This document shows, piece by piece, positions 1 to 7,138 of a stretch of 21,800 nt of DNA. Under the pieces are notes generated by a model. The model was not told the origin of the DNA, ran no database searches, and saw nothing but the letters and a program-made list of their open reading frames with translations. Position 1 is the first letter of the stretch. Every line of letters starts with the position of its first letter. The position numbers and the translations under genes were made by a program. This DNA comes from Polytrichum commune (lineage: Eukaryota > Streptophyta > Polytrichopsida > Polytrichales > Polytrichaceae): the NCBI GenBank assembly GCA_950295325.1, contig CATNTY010000011.1, positions 1-21,800 of the forward strand, given 5' to 3'.

Positions 1-33
1 CGACTGAGCCGCGCAGGCTCTTGTTCGTCCCAA

Positions 34-67
34 CGCCTCGACCGGCTTGCCTGGTCGGGGCGTTTTT
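34..67 (+). terminator. Intrinsic terminator/attenuator hairpin just before ardC
   Basis: A 10-bp stem (CGCCTCGACC, 34-43, with GGTCGGGGCG, 53-62, one wobble pair) is followed by TTTTT. The T-run runs directly into the ribosome binding site CTGGAG and the ATG of ardC at 84. The hairpin therefore sits inside the leader of the next gene rather than well before it. The same layout recurs at 994-1016. Confidence 0.6.
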
Positions 68-83
68 CATTTCTGGAGCTCTC

Positions 84-968
84 ATGTCTTCACTCAGCGA
101 TCTGCACCAATCCATTACTGACCAAATTATTGAAGCCCTCGAGGCGAGTACGTCACCCTGGGCACCACCGTGGCAAGGCGGCGTCGATGGCGTCCCGCGC
201 AACCTCACGTCGCGCCGTCCGTATCGCGGTATCAACGTCCTGCTCTTAAATCTCAGGGCATGTGCTCGTGGCTACCCCGACCATCGGTGGCTGACGTTTC
301 GCCAAGCTTCAGAGCTTGGCGCCAACGTCCGCAAGGGCGAGCGCGGCACGTCAATCATCTTCTTCAAGATGGCTGAGGTCCCCGGGGCTGCCAAGTCCGA
401 GGATTCGAGCGGACGCGTCATTCCGCTGATGCGGTCGTTCGTCGTCTTCAATGCCGCTCAACTCGAGAATCTGCCTCCGCGTCATCAACAGACGGCCCTG
501 GTTCCGTGGGACGCCCTCGACGAAGCAGAGGCGATCCTTCACGCATCGGGTGCGGTCATCCGTCACGGGGGCTCGGAGGCCTGCTACCGACCCTCCGTTG
601 ACGTGATCCAGTTGCCACCCCGCGAGTCGTTCTACGACGCCGAGGGCTACTACGCGACCGCGCTGCACGAGCTGACGCATTGGACGGGTGCTGCAAGCCG
701 TTGCGACCGTCCGATCGGTATGCGGCACGGCATCGAGCCGTATGCGTTCGAAGAGTTGATTGCCGAGATGGGATCGGCGTTCCTGGCGGCGCACTGCGGC
801 CTGCCATGCGGTCTGCATCACGCGAGCTACATCCAGTCGTGGTTGACCGCCTTGCGCAACGACAAGCGCGTCATCTTCGTTGCGGCGGCCAAGGCGCAGG
901 CGGCAGCGGACTTCGTTCTCGAAAAGCTCGAATCACTTCCCGGGCCAATGGCTGCAATCGCAGCCTGA
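84..968 (+). CDS. ardC: ArdC-like antirestriction protein with zincin-type metallopeptidase domain
   Basis: This is a 294-residue protein of the ArdC family. The N-terminal domain (about residues 5-105) carries the family pattern: an SITDQI-type opening helix, a PWxPPW segment, the RPYRGIN motif, and WLTFRQA followed by VRKGERGT. In known ArdC proteins this domain binds single-stranded DNA and protects incoming DNA from restriction. The C-terminal half carries HELTHWTG, an HExxH zinc-peptidase motif, with a downstream EELIAEMGSAFL helix expected to supply a further metal ligand. The ATG at 84 is preferred over an in-frame ATG at 21 because CTGGAG lies just upstream and the family N-terminus starts here; the earlier ATG would translate through a terminator hairpin. 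The length matches the family. Its neighbours are an annealing protein and an exonuclease, which fits a plasmid, ICE or phage establishment block. Confidence 0.9.
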   Translation: MSSLSDLHQSITDQIIEALEASTSPWAPPWQGGVDGVPRNLTSRRPYRGINVLLLNLRACARGYPDHRWLTFRQASELGANVRKGERGTSIIFFKMAEVPGAAKSEDSSGRVIPLMRSFVVFNAAQLENLPPRHQQTALVPWDALDEAEAILHASGAVIRHGGSEACYRPSVDVIQLPPRESFYDAEGYYATALHELTHWTGAASRCDRPIGMRHGIEPYAFEELIAEMGSAFLAAHCGLPCGLHHASYIQSWLTALRNDKRVIFVAAAKAQAAADFVLEKLESLPGPMAAIAA

Positions 969-993
969 CCGCTCCAACAGTCTCATCCCAATT

Positions 994-1016
994 GGGCCGC
1001 AATCGCGGCCCTTTTT
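994..1016 (+). terminator. Intrinsic terminator/attenuator hairpin between ardC and the annealing protein gene
   Basis: A perfect 7-bp GC stem (GGGCCGC 994-1000, GCGGCCC 1005-1011) with loop AATC is followed by TTTTT. The downstream stretch TTTTTCATTCTGGAG and the ATG at 1033 repeat almost exactly the arrangement in front of ardC. Each gene of this block thus has its own leader hairpin and a near-identical translation start region. Confidence 0.65.
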
Positions 1017-1032
1017 CATTCTGGAGATCCTC

Positions 1033-1695
1033 ATGACATCGCAGACCAACTACTTTGCTACGTTAAACGCCATCAACGTGTCGGAACACATCGAGAAGAA
1101 GGGCGGCTTCGGCTACCTCAGCTGGCCCTATGCCGTGGCTCAGCTTCGGCTGGCCGACTCGAATGCCGTTTGGGAGATCCGTCGCTTCGACGGCAAGCCT
1201 TATCTGCAGACCGAACTCGGTTACTTCGTCGAGGTCGCTGTCACCGTCAATGGCATCACGCTGACGCAGATCCATCCCGTCCTCGACGGTCGCAACAGAC
1301 CGCTGGCGGCACCAACCGTATTCGACATCAACACGTCGCTGCAGCGCTGCCTCGTCAAGGCGATCGCGCTGCACGGCGTTGGTCTATACATCTACGCCGG
1401 CGAGGACTTGCCGACGAGTGCCGTTGAAGCATCAAACGACGCGGTTAGTCCATCCGCACCGGTCAAGCCTGCGCGTAAGAAGCCAGCCGCATCAGCGCCC
1501 GTGGTGGTGGCGGCGAACGACTCGGACGGACTGATAACGCCCGAGCAGTGCCAGCACATCGAAGGTTTGATTGCCGAGGTCGGTGGCCACCTTGATCGGT
1601 TACTGGCTTACTTCGGTGTCGAAACGCTGGCGCAGATCCGTATCGTCGACTATCCGCGAGTTGTCCGGTCCCTCGAAAAGCGGAGGGCCGCATGA
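1033..1695 (+). CDS. DUF1071 / Sak3-like single-strand DNA annealing protein
   Basis: The 220-residue protein has an N-terminal DUF1071 domain (about residues 5-130). Recognisable features are the opening YFATLNAINVSEHIEKK, FGYLSWPYA, the YFVEVAVTVNGI strand, and NTSLQRCLVKAIALHG ending near GLYIYAGEDLP. This domain is related to phage Sak3-type annealing proteins, which pair complementary single strands during recombination. After it come a low-complexity Ala/Pro/Lys linker (about 135-165) and a helical C-terminus. The ATG at 1033 is chosen because CTGGAG precedes it; the longer in-frame ORF starts inside ardC. The next gene, an exonuclease, overlaps by 4 bases (ATGA), so the two are translationally coupled and form an annealase-exonuclease pair analogous to Red beta/exo or RecT/RecE. 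Confidence 0.82.
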   Translation: MTSQTNYFATLNAINVSEHIEKKGGFGYLSWPYAVAQLRLADSNAVWEIRRFDGKPYLQTELGYFVEVAVTVNGITLTQIHPVLDGRNRPLAAPTVFDINTSLQRCLVKAIALHGVGLYIYAGEDLPTSAVEASNDAVSPSAPVKPARKKPAASAPVVVAANDSDGLITPEQCQHIEGLIAEVGGHLDRLLAYFGVETLAQIRIVDYPRVVRSLEKRRAA

Positions 1696-2555
1696 GCGCC
1701 ATCCTCAAGCTCGTCCAAGGATCAGCCGACTGGCACGCACATCGTCGCACCACTCGCAATGCGTCCGAGTCGGCAGCGGTGATGGGGATCAGCCCGTTTC
1801 AATCGCCTTACCAGCTATGGCTAGTCAAGACTGGTCGCAGCGTTACTGAGGTCACACCGCCGATGCAGCACGGCACAGATCTCGAGCCGGCTGCCCGGGC
1901 TGCTTACGAGCAGCGCACGGGCAATCTCATGCAGCCGCTCGTCGTGCAGCACGGTGATTATTCGGCAAGCCTCGACGGCATCACGCTAGATGAAGCGTTG
2001 GTGCTGGAGGTGAAGTGTCCTGTACGCGGTCGACGGTCGGAGCTCTGGCAGGACGTCGTTCAGGGTATCGTTCCCCAGCACTATCGGGTGCAAGTCCAGC
2101 ACCAGCTGATGGTCAGCGGTGCCGCAGCTGCTCACCTATGGGTCTTCGAAGGGTCGGATGGCGTACTGGTCGAGATCGCGCGCGACGGCCTAGTGATGGC
2201 GAGGATCCGGCAGGCCTGGGATGGCTTTCAGGTCTTTCTCGATGAAGATCGAGCGCCTCCGATGATCGAGGGCGATGTCCTCTATCGCAACGACGCCGAA
2301 TGGCTCCATGCGGCCCAGGCCTTCGCGCTAGCCAAGCAGGCGGCTGATATGGCCGATGCGAAACTCGATGACGCCAAGAAGGCGTTGCTGGCGCTGTCGA
2401 GCCACCCGCGGGAAGAAGGCGGCGGGGTGTCGATGACACGCTTTTTGAAGCAGGGCAACGTCGACTACAAGAAGGTGCCGATGCTCGCCGGCGTCGACCT
2501 TGATCAGTATCGTGGGCCGCAGCGCGAGGAGGTTCGCATCACCGTCAAACAATAG
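1692..2555 (+). CDS. YqaJ-type phage/ICE recombination exonuclease
   Basis: The 287-residue protein belongs to the YqaJ viral recombinase family (lambda exonuclease fold, PD-(D/E)XK nuclease). Visible features are the N-terminal QGSADWHAHRR..NASESAAVMG segment typical of the family, HGTDLEPAARAAYEQ (glutamate-bearing helix), SLDGI (metal-binding Asp) and LVLEVKCP, the E-x-K catalytic motif. The later QVQHQLMVSGA helix is also typical. The enzyme should resect double-stranded ends 5'-to-3' so that the upstream annealing protein can load. The start overlaps the stop of the annealase gene by 4 bases. The C-terminal third (about 205-287) is helical and then variable. This is the last gene before the attachment site, with about 160 bp of repeat-bearing DNA between. 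Confidence 0.87.
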   Translation: MSAILKLVQGSADWHAHRRTTRNASESAAVMGISPFQSPYQLWLVKTGRSVTEVTPPMQHGTDLEPAARAAYEQRTGNLMQPLVVQHGDYSASLDGITLDEALVLEVKCPVRGRRSELWQDVVQGIVPQHYRVQVQHQLMVSGAAAAHLWVFEGSDGVLVEIARDGLVMARIRQAWDGFQVFLDEDRAPPMIEGDVLYRNDAEWLHAAQAFALAKQAADMADAKLDDAKKALLALSSHPREEGGGVSMTRFLKQGNVDYKKVPMLAGVDLDQYRGPQREEVRITVKQ

Positions 2556-2561
2556 CTCTGG

Positions 2562-2605
2562 TGGGACAGTTTCACCGGTGTCCCATGGGACACTGATGGG
2601 ACACT
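2562..2605. repeat. TGGGACA repeat cluster next to the attachment site (putative recombinase arm sites)
   Basis: Four copies of TGGGACA are seen: direct at 2562-2568, 2586-2592 and 2597-2603, and inverted at 2579-2585. The middle two form the 14-bp palindrome TGTCCCATGGGACA. ATGGGACACT occurs twice exactly one helical turn apart (2585-2594 and 2596-2605). Position is about 115 bp inside the element end. Tyrosine integrases bind such short repeats as arm-type sites, so that role is inferred; binding by an excisionase or another regulator is an alternative. Confidence 0.6.
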
Positions 2606-2718
2606 AAGCCGCAAAAAGTGGCGGTTATCCACAGCTCGCCACGAGAAGCGCTTTACGCTAAGCTCTTGATACGGCTGTTGTAGCTGATTGTGAGTTGTCG
2701 GCAGCAGTGAGTCGAAGG

Positions 2719-2766
2719 GGACTGTTAATCCGTGTGTCCCTGGTTCGAGTCCAGGTCGGGGAGCCA
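2719..2766 (+). other. Attachment site: displaced 3' fragment of tRNA-Asn(GTT)
   Basis: The segment matches the 3' part of bacterial tRNA-Asn: anticodon loop CTGTTAA (anticodon GTT at 2724-2726), TCCG of the 3' anticodon stem, T-arm CCTGG-TTCGAGT-CCAGG, acceptor strand TCGGGGA and encoded GCCA. The matching 5' acceptor strand (TCCCCGA) and the D-arm are absent upstream, so this is not a functional tRNA. Integration into a tRNA 3' end leaves exactly such a copy at the far end of the element. Because a tRNA-type terminator follows on the right, the element is read as lying to the left, with chromosome to the right. Confidence 0.85.
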
Positions 2767-2788
2767 GATAGATCAACGACTTACGATC

Positions 2789-2810
2789 AAGCGCCTGCGG
2801 GCGCTTTTTT
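2789..2810 (+). terminator. Intrinsic terminator following the tRNA-Asn fragment
   Basis: Stem AAGCGCC (2789-2795) and GGCGCTT (2800-2806) with loop TGCG, followed by T residues to 2810. It is probably the original terminator of the tRNA-Asn gene, now separated from it by the integrated element. Confidence 0.8.
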
Positions 2811-2833
2811 GATGTAGGCACTATGAAGGCGAA

Positions 2834-3151
2834 ATGACGTTTGATCACCTTGTCATGCTTGCCGGATTGGCGATCGGGGTAGTTGCAGTCCTCGCAACGC
2901 TTTACACGGAAGCGACGCGTCAGGCGATGAGCTACTTCTGGCGAGGTCTGCAGGTACTCGCTGTTGCCGGTTACCTGTGGTGGATTATCGAATCATTCGT
3001 CCAAGACGAAGGGCCGCCTTCCCGCGCACAAATTGCCGCGTTCTTCATCAGCGGCGCATTGGGTTGGTGGTCGCTTCGTCAAGCCCTGGATCACGTCTTC
3101 GATCTTTGGCTGAAACGGTATGCGGAGCGCGTTCGCAGGCGGCTCAGCTAA
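2834..3151 (+). CDS. Small three-helix membrane protein, function unknown
   Basis: The 105-residue protein is not a family I recognise. Three hydrophobic segments are visible at about residues 6-24, 36-54 and 68-84, followed by a basic cytoplasmic-looking tail (KRYAERVRRRLS). The start is supported by AAGGCG about 8 bases upstream of the ATG. It is the first gene after the attachment site and its terminator, stands alone on the plus strand, and converges with the minus-strand operon whose last stop is at 3156. Confidence 0.6.
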   Translation: MTFDHLVMLAGLAIGVVAVLATLYTEATRQAMSYFWRGLQVLAVAGYLWWIIESFVQDEGPPSRAQIAAFFISGALGWWSLRQALDHVFDLWLKRYAERVRRRLS

Positions 3152-3155
3152 TCGT

Positions 3156-3554
3156 TCACATCGGTACCTGACCACGACGCATGCGTTTCTCGCCCGCCCG
3201 CACGTGGCTTACCAGCCACCCCTGCGCGTACTCGTGCACCCGGCCGTCGATGGTGTCGCGCTCGAAGCCGAAGACGATGATCTCGGCGACGGTGACGGTC
3301 ACCACGACCGGGTCCATCAGGCTTGCGATGACCGTGTGCTCGATCCCCCCGATTGGCTCGCCTCGTAGCTCGGCCACCTTCGTCGGCCGCTTGAGCGGAT
3401 CGCGGCCCGCCCACATCGGCGGCGCACAGAAGTGGAGATCACCCACGGCGCGCGGCTGCGCTTCGATCTCGGTGCGGGTGAGCGCACGGCCCTTGAGGCG
3501 AAGACGAACGACGGCGAAGAGCATGTAGCAAATGATAAGTGAACATTCGTTCAC
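3156..3554 (-). CDS. Hypothetical protein, last gene of a three-gene minus-strand operon
   Basis: The 132-residue protein starts with GTG at 3554, which overlaps the stop of the gene before it (GTGA, 4 bases), a sign of translational coupling. The N-terminus is short and hydrophobic, then basic. The body holds VGDLHFCAPPMWAG and a beta-rich stretch (HTVIASLMDPVVVTVTVAEI). I do not recognise a family. No signal peptide, metal motif or membrane bundle is convincing. An internal ATG ten codons in is a possible alternative start. Confidence 0.55.
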   Translation of the reverse strand: MNECSLIICYMLFAVVRLRLKGRALTRTEIEAQPRAVGDLHFCAPPMWAGRDPLKRPTKVAELRGEPIGGIEHTVIASLMDPVVVTVTVAEIIVFGFERDTIDGRVHEYAQGWLVSHVRAGEKRMRRGQVPM

Positions 3555-3712
3555 TCATCAAGCGCGAAGGCTTCCCGGATCGCTTGCACTCCTTCGGGCC
3601 GCAGCTCGGCCAGCCGTACACAAGCAAGGGCGACGCGCTGCGCGAACTGCAATTCGCTGGTGCTGTTCGCACGCAGCTCGGCGACCAGCGCGATGACGTG
3701 TTCATCCATCAT
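3551..3712 (-). CDS. Very small helical protein, paralogue of the 8743 gene
   Basis: The protein is about 53 residues from the ATG at 3712; a second ATG follows directly at 3709. It is one long amphipathic pattern: LVAELRANSTSELQFAQR, then VALACVRLAEL. The first half is clearly related to the start of the gene at 8743 (LIAELRENADTDVQFAQR then FAMACCALIE), so the two form a small paralogous family within this window. A longer in-frame start at 3814 would overlap the preceding gene and add an arginine-rich, non-conserved leader, so it was not used. The stop overlaps the next gene's GTG. Function is unknown; a small helical partner or regulator is possible. Confidence 0.55.
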   Translation of the reverse strand: MMDEHVIALVAELRANSTSELQFAQRVALACVRLAELRPEGVQAIREAFALDE

Positions 3713-3744
3713 GCTGCTGTGTGCCTGCGCCCGACCGTCGAGCT

Positions 3745-4008
3745 TCAACCGTTGGTGCAGAAGTGACCGTCGCCGACACCAGCGGCGGGGATAGCTTCGT
3801 CGACGGCCTTCCACCGGCGATCGATCTCGATCTCAACGTCCTTGACCTGCTGCTCGCTGGCCGCGGCTAGCTGACTTGCGCCCGCATCCGCGAACAGCTT
3901 CGGCATCCCGCCGATCACGGCACGAAGGTTCATGAGCTCGATGTATGGCACGGCCCGCAGACTGAATGCCGGGGTGCCATCGTGCAGGGGTACAGTTGCA
4001 TCACGCAT
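3745..4008 (-). CDS. Hypothetical protein, first gene of the minus-strand operon
   Basis: The protein has 87 residues from the ATG at 4008, chosen because GAGAGG sits about 6 bases before it; the open frame extends to 4113 without a ribosome site. It has a polar N-terminus (RDATVPLHDGTPAFSLRAVPYIEL), then a region rich in Ala and Gln, then a charged helix (VKDVEIEIDRRWKAVDEAI). No family is recognised. It is followed after 32 bases by the small helical gene and then a third gene, giving an operon 4008 to 3156. Confidence 0.55.
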   Translation of the reverse strand: MRDATVPLHDGTPAFSLRAVPYIELMNLRAVIGGMPKLFADAGASQLAAASEQQVKDVEIEIDRRWKAVDEAIPAAGVGDGHFCTNG

Positions 4009-4221
4009 GTTGACCTCTCGAAAGGTTGGCTTGCTAGGCGCCGCGGGGTGTTTCCGCACCATCGCGGCGCCGCCATCATGCACGCTCCGAGGCGCAATGC
4101 AACTACCATTCATCGATTTAGCATATGGTAAATCAAAGGCTTAGAGCCCATGCAGACCAGCGCACCACCGACAAGATCTACCGACGGCGCGCGGAACGCG
4201 TCAAGCCAACGAGGTGATGCA

Positions 4222-4338
4222 ATGAAGCGCTTCGAGATTCCCGAGTGGCTTGGCTGGATCCTCGCGGCCGTGCTCGGCCCGACGTCCCTGTGCATCGTGG
4301 GCCTCGCGTGGGCCTACCACTGGTGGCCGTTCTCGTGA
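4222..4338 (+). CDS. Single-span small membrane protein
   Basis: The protein has 38 residues from the ATG at 4222, supported by GAGGTG 5 bases upstream; a longer in-frame start at 4150 lacks a ribosome site. It has a short basic/amphipathic start (MKRFEIPEW), one hydrophobic span (about residues 10-33) and a Trp-rich C-terminal end (YHWWPFS). It is too small to assign. It may be a membrane-inserted regulator or a non-functional remnant. It stands alone between divergent and downstream genes. Confidence 0.4.
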   Translation: MKRFEIPEWLGWILAAVLGPTSLCIVGLAWAYHWWPFS

Positions 4339-4541
4339 TTCACGCTGGCGGATACGCGTAGGTCAGCACGTCACGAGGAGTTAATGAGGCGGCTCTAGTA
4401 TTCATGGTGCCCGAAACCTCTCCCACCATTCCCTATGAACTGCGGTGCTTTGTGTCTATTTGTACCCGCGTTTGTACCCTCTTTCGTATGTTCTGCCCTT
4501 CTCGGGTACTGTTGCGTTAAGCAATTTTGTGGAGTGGGAAA

Positions 4542-5189
4542 GTGACCCCGGAAGACGAGGAGACGCTGTTCAACGCCGCTATAGGCGCCGCGATACGGTC
4601 TTGGATTCACGTTGAGAACAACTTTGCCACCTGCTTCGCCATGGTCGCTTTGGGAGATGGCCACGGGTTCGCGCTCATAGCTCTTTCTTCTCATGAGAGC
4701 TTCCGCTCAAAGTTGCGGCTCATGAAGCGGTGCGCCGATGTCAGGCTCGCGCCCGTTTACCCGGACTTGCACGCAGAGTGGGCGATGCTCGCTAAGGAGT
4801 TGAGCACTGCGGTCAGCAAACGAAACACGCTAGCGCATGCGTCGACGTTCTCGGACTGCAAGGCCGAGGAGGGACGGCGCTTCTCTTTGCGGGAGTCGCC
4901 ATTCAAAGATGGCAGTGGGCAGGCGACCTTGAGTTCCGCACCTATGTATGCAGACGACATCCACCTTGCGAGAGCTGGATTCGTGGCGATCGCAGCGCGC
5001 ATAAACGCGTTCTTCGACAAGCTGCGCGCGCTGCCGGCCGAGCAATTCAACGTCTTCCACCCTGCGCAGTACTTCCATAACATGGCGAGACAGGTTGCCC
5101 AACGGGCCGCCATGGACGCGGCTGAACTAGCCGATCCCCTACCGGGCACCTTCGCGACCCAAAATCCTTTGCGCAAGGATGTGGTTTAG
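4542..5189 (+). CDS. Helical protein with HEPN-like R-x4-H motif
   Basis: The 215-residue protein starts at the GTG at 4542, with GGAGTGG 4 bases before it; a TTG at 4527 is in frame but covers the ribosome site. It is predicted almost wholly helical. The stretch WIHVENNFATCFAMVALG, then SSHESFRSKLRLM, then KELSTAVSKRNTLAHAS resembles stand-alone HEPN-fold proteins, where the R-x4-6-H motif (here R94 and H99, RNTLAH) forms the RNase active site of many defence and toxin-antitoxin proteins. This motif match is what I see; the nuclease activity is inference. No antitoxin-like nucleotidyltransferase gene is adjacent. The gene is less GC-rich than its right-hand neighbour, in keeping with acquisition. 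Confidence 0.6.
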   Translation: MTPEDEETLFNAAIGAAIRSWIHVENNFATCFAMVALGDGHGFALIALSSHESFRSKLRLMKRCADVRLAPVYPDLHAEWAMLAKELSTAVSKRNTLAHASTFSDCKAEEGRRFSLRESPFKDGSGQATLSSAPMYADDIHLARAGFVAIAARINAFFDKLRALPAEQFNVFHPAQYFHNMARQVAQRAAMDAAELADPLPGTFATQNPLRKDVV

Positions 5190-5624
5190 AAGCAACCGCC
5201 TAGAGGGTTCAGTCGAAAGACTCCGATGGGCCACAACCCCTCCCGCAACCCGTTCCGCCGCGCGCGCCTCGGCCTCGACGCTCGGGCCGCCGTCGACGAG
5301 TACAAAGCCCGGTCAGTGTGGTCCGCCTGGTGGCAGCTCGACGAGAAAATTCGCCGGCGCTACTTCACGCGGCCAGAGCGCGACTTCGTCACGCGATGGG
5401 GCGCGCGGCTCGACGAACTGGCGTGCCTTCGCGACAACCCGACGACCGATCTCGAGCATCACTTCGTGCAGGTCTGCCTCGGCCACGAGGAACCTCGGAC
5501 GCGCCGGGAGCGACTATGGCTGTTCGTGCAACTGGTGTGCCGCTTCGAGCGTGCCGTGACGCGTGCAGCGCGCGCCGACCTGGCCGAACACGATGCAGCC
5601 GCGCTGCGGGCTGAGAATCGAGCG

Positions 5625-5630
5625 CTGAAG
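5625..5630. repeat. Target-site duplication CTGAAG (second copy 8015-8020)
   Basis: CTGAAG directly precedes the left IS end at 5625-5630 and directly follows the right end at 8015-8020. A 6-bp duplication is within the usual range for IS21-family elements and shows that this copy transposed in place rather than being carried in by recombination. Confidence 0.9.
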
Positions 5631-5704
5631 TGTCATCGGTAATCCAATAATCCCCAGTTGAGGTAATGGAATTTTCCCCACCCATCACCGCCAAGGAGCG
5701 ATCG

Positions 5705-7138
5705 ATGGAAGAGGAAGCAGCACGGCGACAGGAGGCGCAGCAGGTTTTGGTGAGTTGCGCTGTGGAGGGCCCGCAGGCCCTGCACAGCGCGGCGACGGTC
5801 GGTACCGTGTTCGGATCGAACCCGGATCCGGAGGACCGCTTGATCGGCCAACAGCAGTGGCAAGTCATCCATGAGCGACGCGCGGCGGGCGAGGCCATCT
5901 CCGCGATCGCGCGGGAGTTGGACCTCGATCGGAAGACGGTGCGGGCGTGCCTGCAGCGGCCGGCATGGACGCCCTATCGTCGAGAGGTGAGCGGCCCGAC
6001 GCTGCTCGATGCCGAGCGCGCGTGGCTGGTCCAGCGGGCGCCGCAGGTGCAGCACTCGGCACGCATCCTGTTCCAGGAGTTGGTCCAGCGCGGCTGGAAG
6101 GGGAGTTACGAGACCGTCAAGCTGGCGGTCCGTCCATTGCGTGCCGATGCGCAGATCACGGCACTGACCCAGCGTCGCTTCGAAACCGGCCCCGGCGAGC
6201 AGGCGCAGGTCGACTGGGGCGAGATCACCGTCAGGTTCGCTGGCGTGTCGACCAAGATCCACATCTTCGTGATGACGCTGGGGTTCAGCCGGCGCGGATA
6301 CGCCGAAGGCTTCCTGCACGAGCGCATGCCGAACCTGCTGGCCGCCCACGAGAACGCCTTCGCCCACTTCGGCGGCCGCTGCGAGTCGCTGCTCTACGAC
6401 CGCATGCGGACGGTAGTGATCGGGAGCGCTGTGGATGGCTCTGGGAACCGTCGGCCGAAGCTCAACACGACCTTCGACGCCTTCGCGCTTTACTGGGGCT
6501 TTACGCCGAGGCTCTGCCAACCGTATCGCGCGCAAACCAAGGGCAAGGTCGAATCGGGGGTGAAGTACGTCAAGCGTAACTTCGCGCCGGGCCGGAGCTT
6601 CCACGACATCGACGACTTCAACGCGCAGCTGGCCACCTGGCAGGCCGAGATCGCCGATCGGCGGATCCACGGCACGACCCATCAGCCGCCGATCGAACGC
6701 TTCGTGACGGAAGCGCCGGCGTTGATCCCGACGGCTGGCCAACCGAGCTTCCTGGCCGCGATGGTGCGCGACCGCGTGGTCGCTGACGACTGGCTGATCA
6801 CGCTTGCAGGCCACCGTTACTCGGTGCCCTACGCATTGATCGGCCGCACCGTTCAGGTCGTGCGCGAGGACGCGCAATGGGTCGTGCGCCATCAGGGTCA
6901 GGTCGTGGCTCAGCATGCCGTCCTGACCGGCGGCTCGCAGTGGAGCGTCGATCCCGCTCATGGCCCCGGCGCAGCACTGCGCAATGCTCGCAAGCGGTAC
7001 GCCGAGGCGATCGCTCCAGCCGACGATGTGATCGAACGCGGTGTTATCGCTGGTCGCGACGTCGAGGTGCGGGACCTGGCCGTCTACGAACATCTGTTGC
7101 AGGCCGCTGTGCCCACCGATCTGCGGGAGGCTGCATGA
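5705..7138 (+). CDS. istA: IS21-family transposase IstA
   Basis: The 477-residue DDE transposase has an N-terminal helix-turn-helix (AISAIARELDLDRKTVRACL, about residues 60-80) that binds the element ends. The rve-type catalytic core carries its acidic residues in QVDWGEI (Asp), LLYDRMR (Asp) and KGKVESGVKYVKRNF (Glu). The C-terminal region (about 370-477) includes the beta-rich HRYSVPYALIGRTV segment typical of the family. The ATG at 5705 is preferred because AAGGAG lies 7 bases upstream; an in-frame ATG at 5666 lies within the terminal repeat region. The istB start overlaps its stop (ATGA). Confidence 0.93.
   Translation: MEEEAARRQEAQQVLVSCAVEGPQALHSAATVGTVFGSNPDPEDRLIGQQQWQVIHERRAAGEAISAIARELDLDRKTVRACLQRPAWTPYRREVSGPTLLDAERAWLVQRAPQVQHSARILFQELVQRGWKGSYETVKLAVRPLRADAQITALTQRRFETGPGEQAQVDWGEITVRFAGVSTKIHIFVMTLGFSRRGYAEGFLHERMPNLLAAHENAFAHFGGRCESLLYDRMRTVVIGSAVDGSGNRRPKLNTTFDAFALYWGFTPRLCQPYRAQTKGKVESGVKYVKRNFAPGRSFHDIDDFNAQLATWQAEIADRRIHGTTHQPPIERFVTEAPALIPTAGQPSFLAAMVRDRVVADDWLITLAGHRYSVPYALIGRTVQVVREDAQWVVRHQGQVVAQHAVLTGGSQWSVDPAHGPGAALRNARKRYAEAIAPADDVIERGVIAGRDVEVRDLAVYEHLLQAAVPTDLREAA

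Noticed and set aside
2640-2766. Complete tRNA-Asn gene
   Set aside because: The 5' acceptor strand and D-arm are not present upstream of 2717, so only the 3' part exists.
2504-2848. Minus-strand frame containing PRPGLEPGTHGLTV
   Set aside because: This peptide is the well-known artefact of reading antisense through a tRNA T-arm and attachment site, not a gene.
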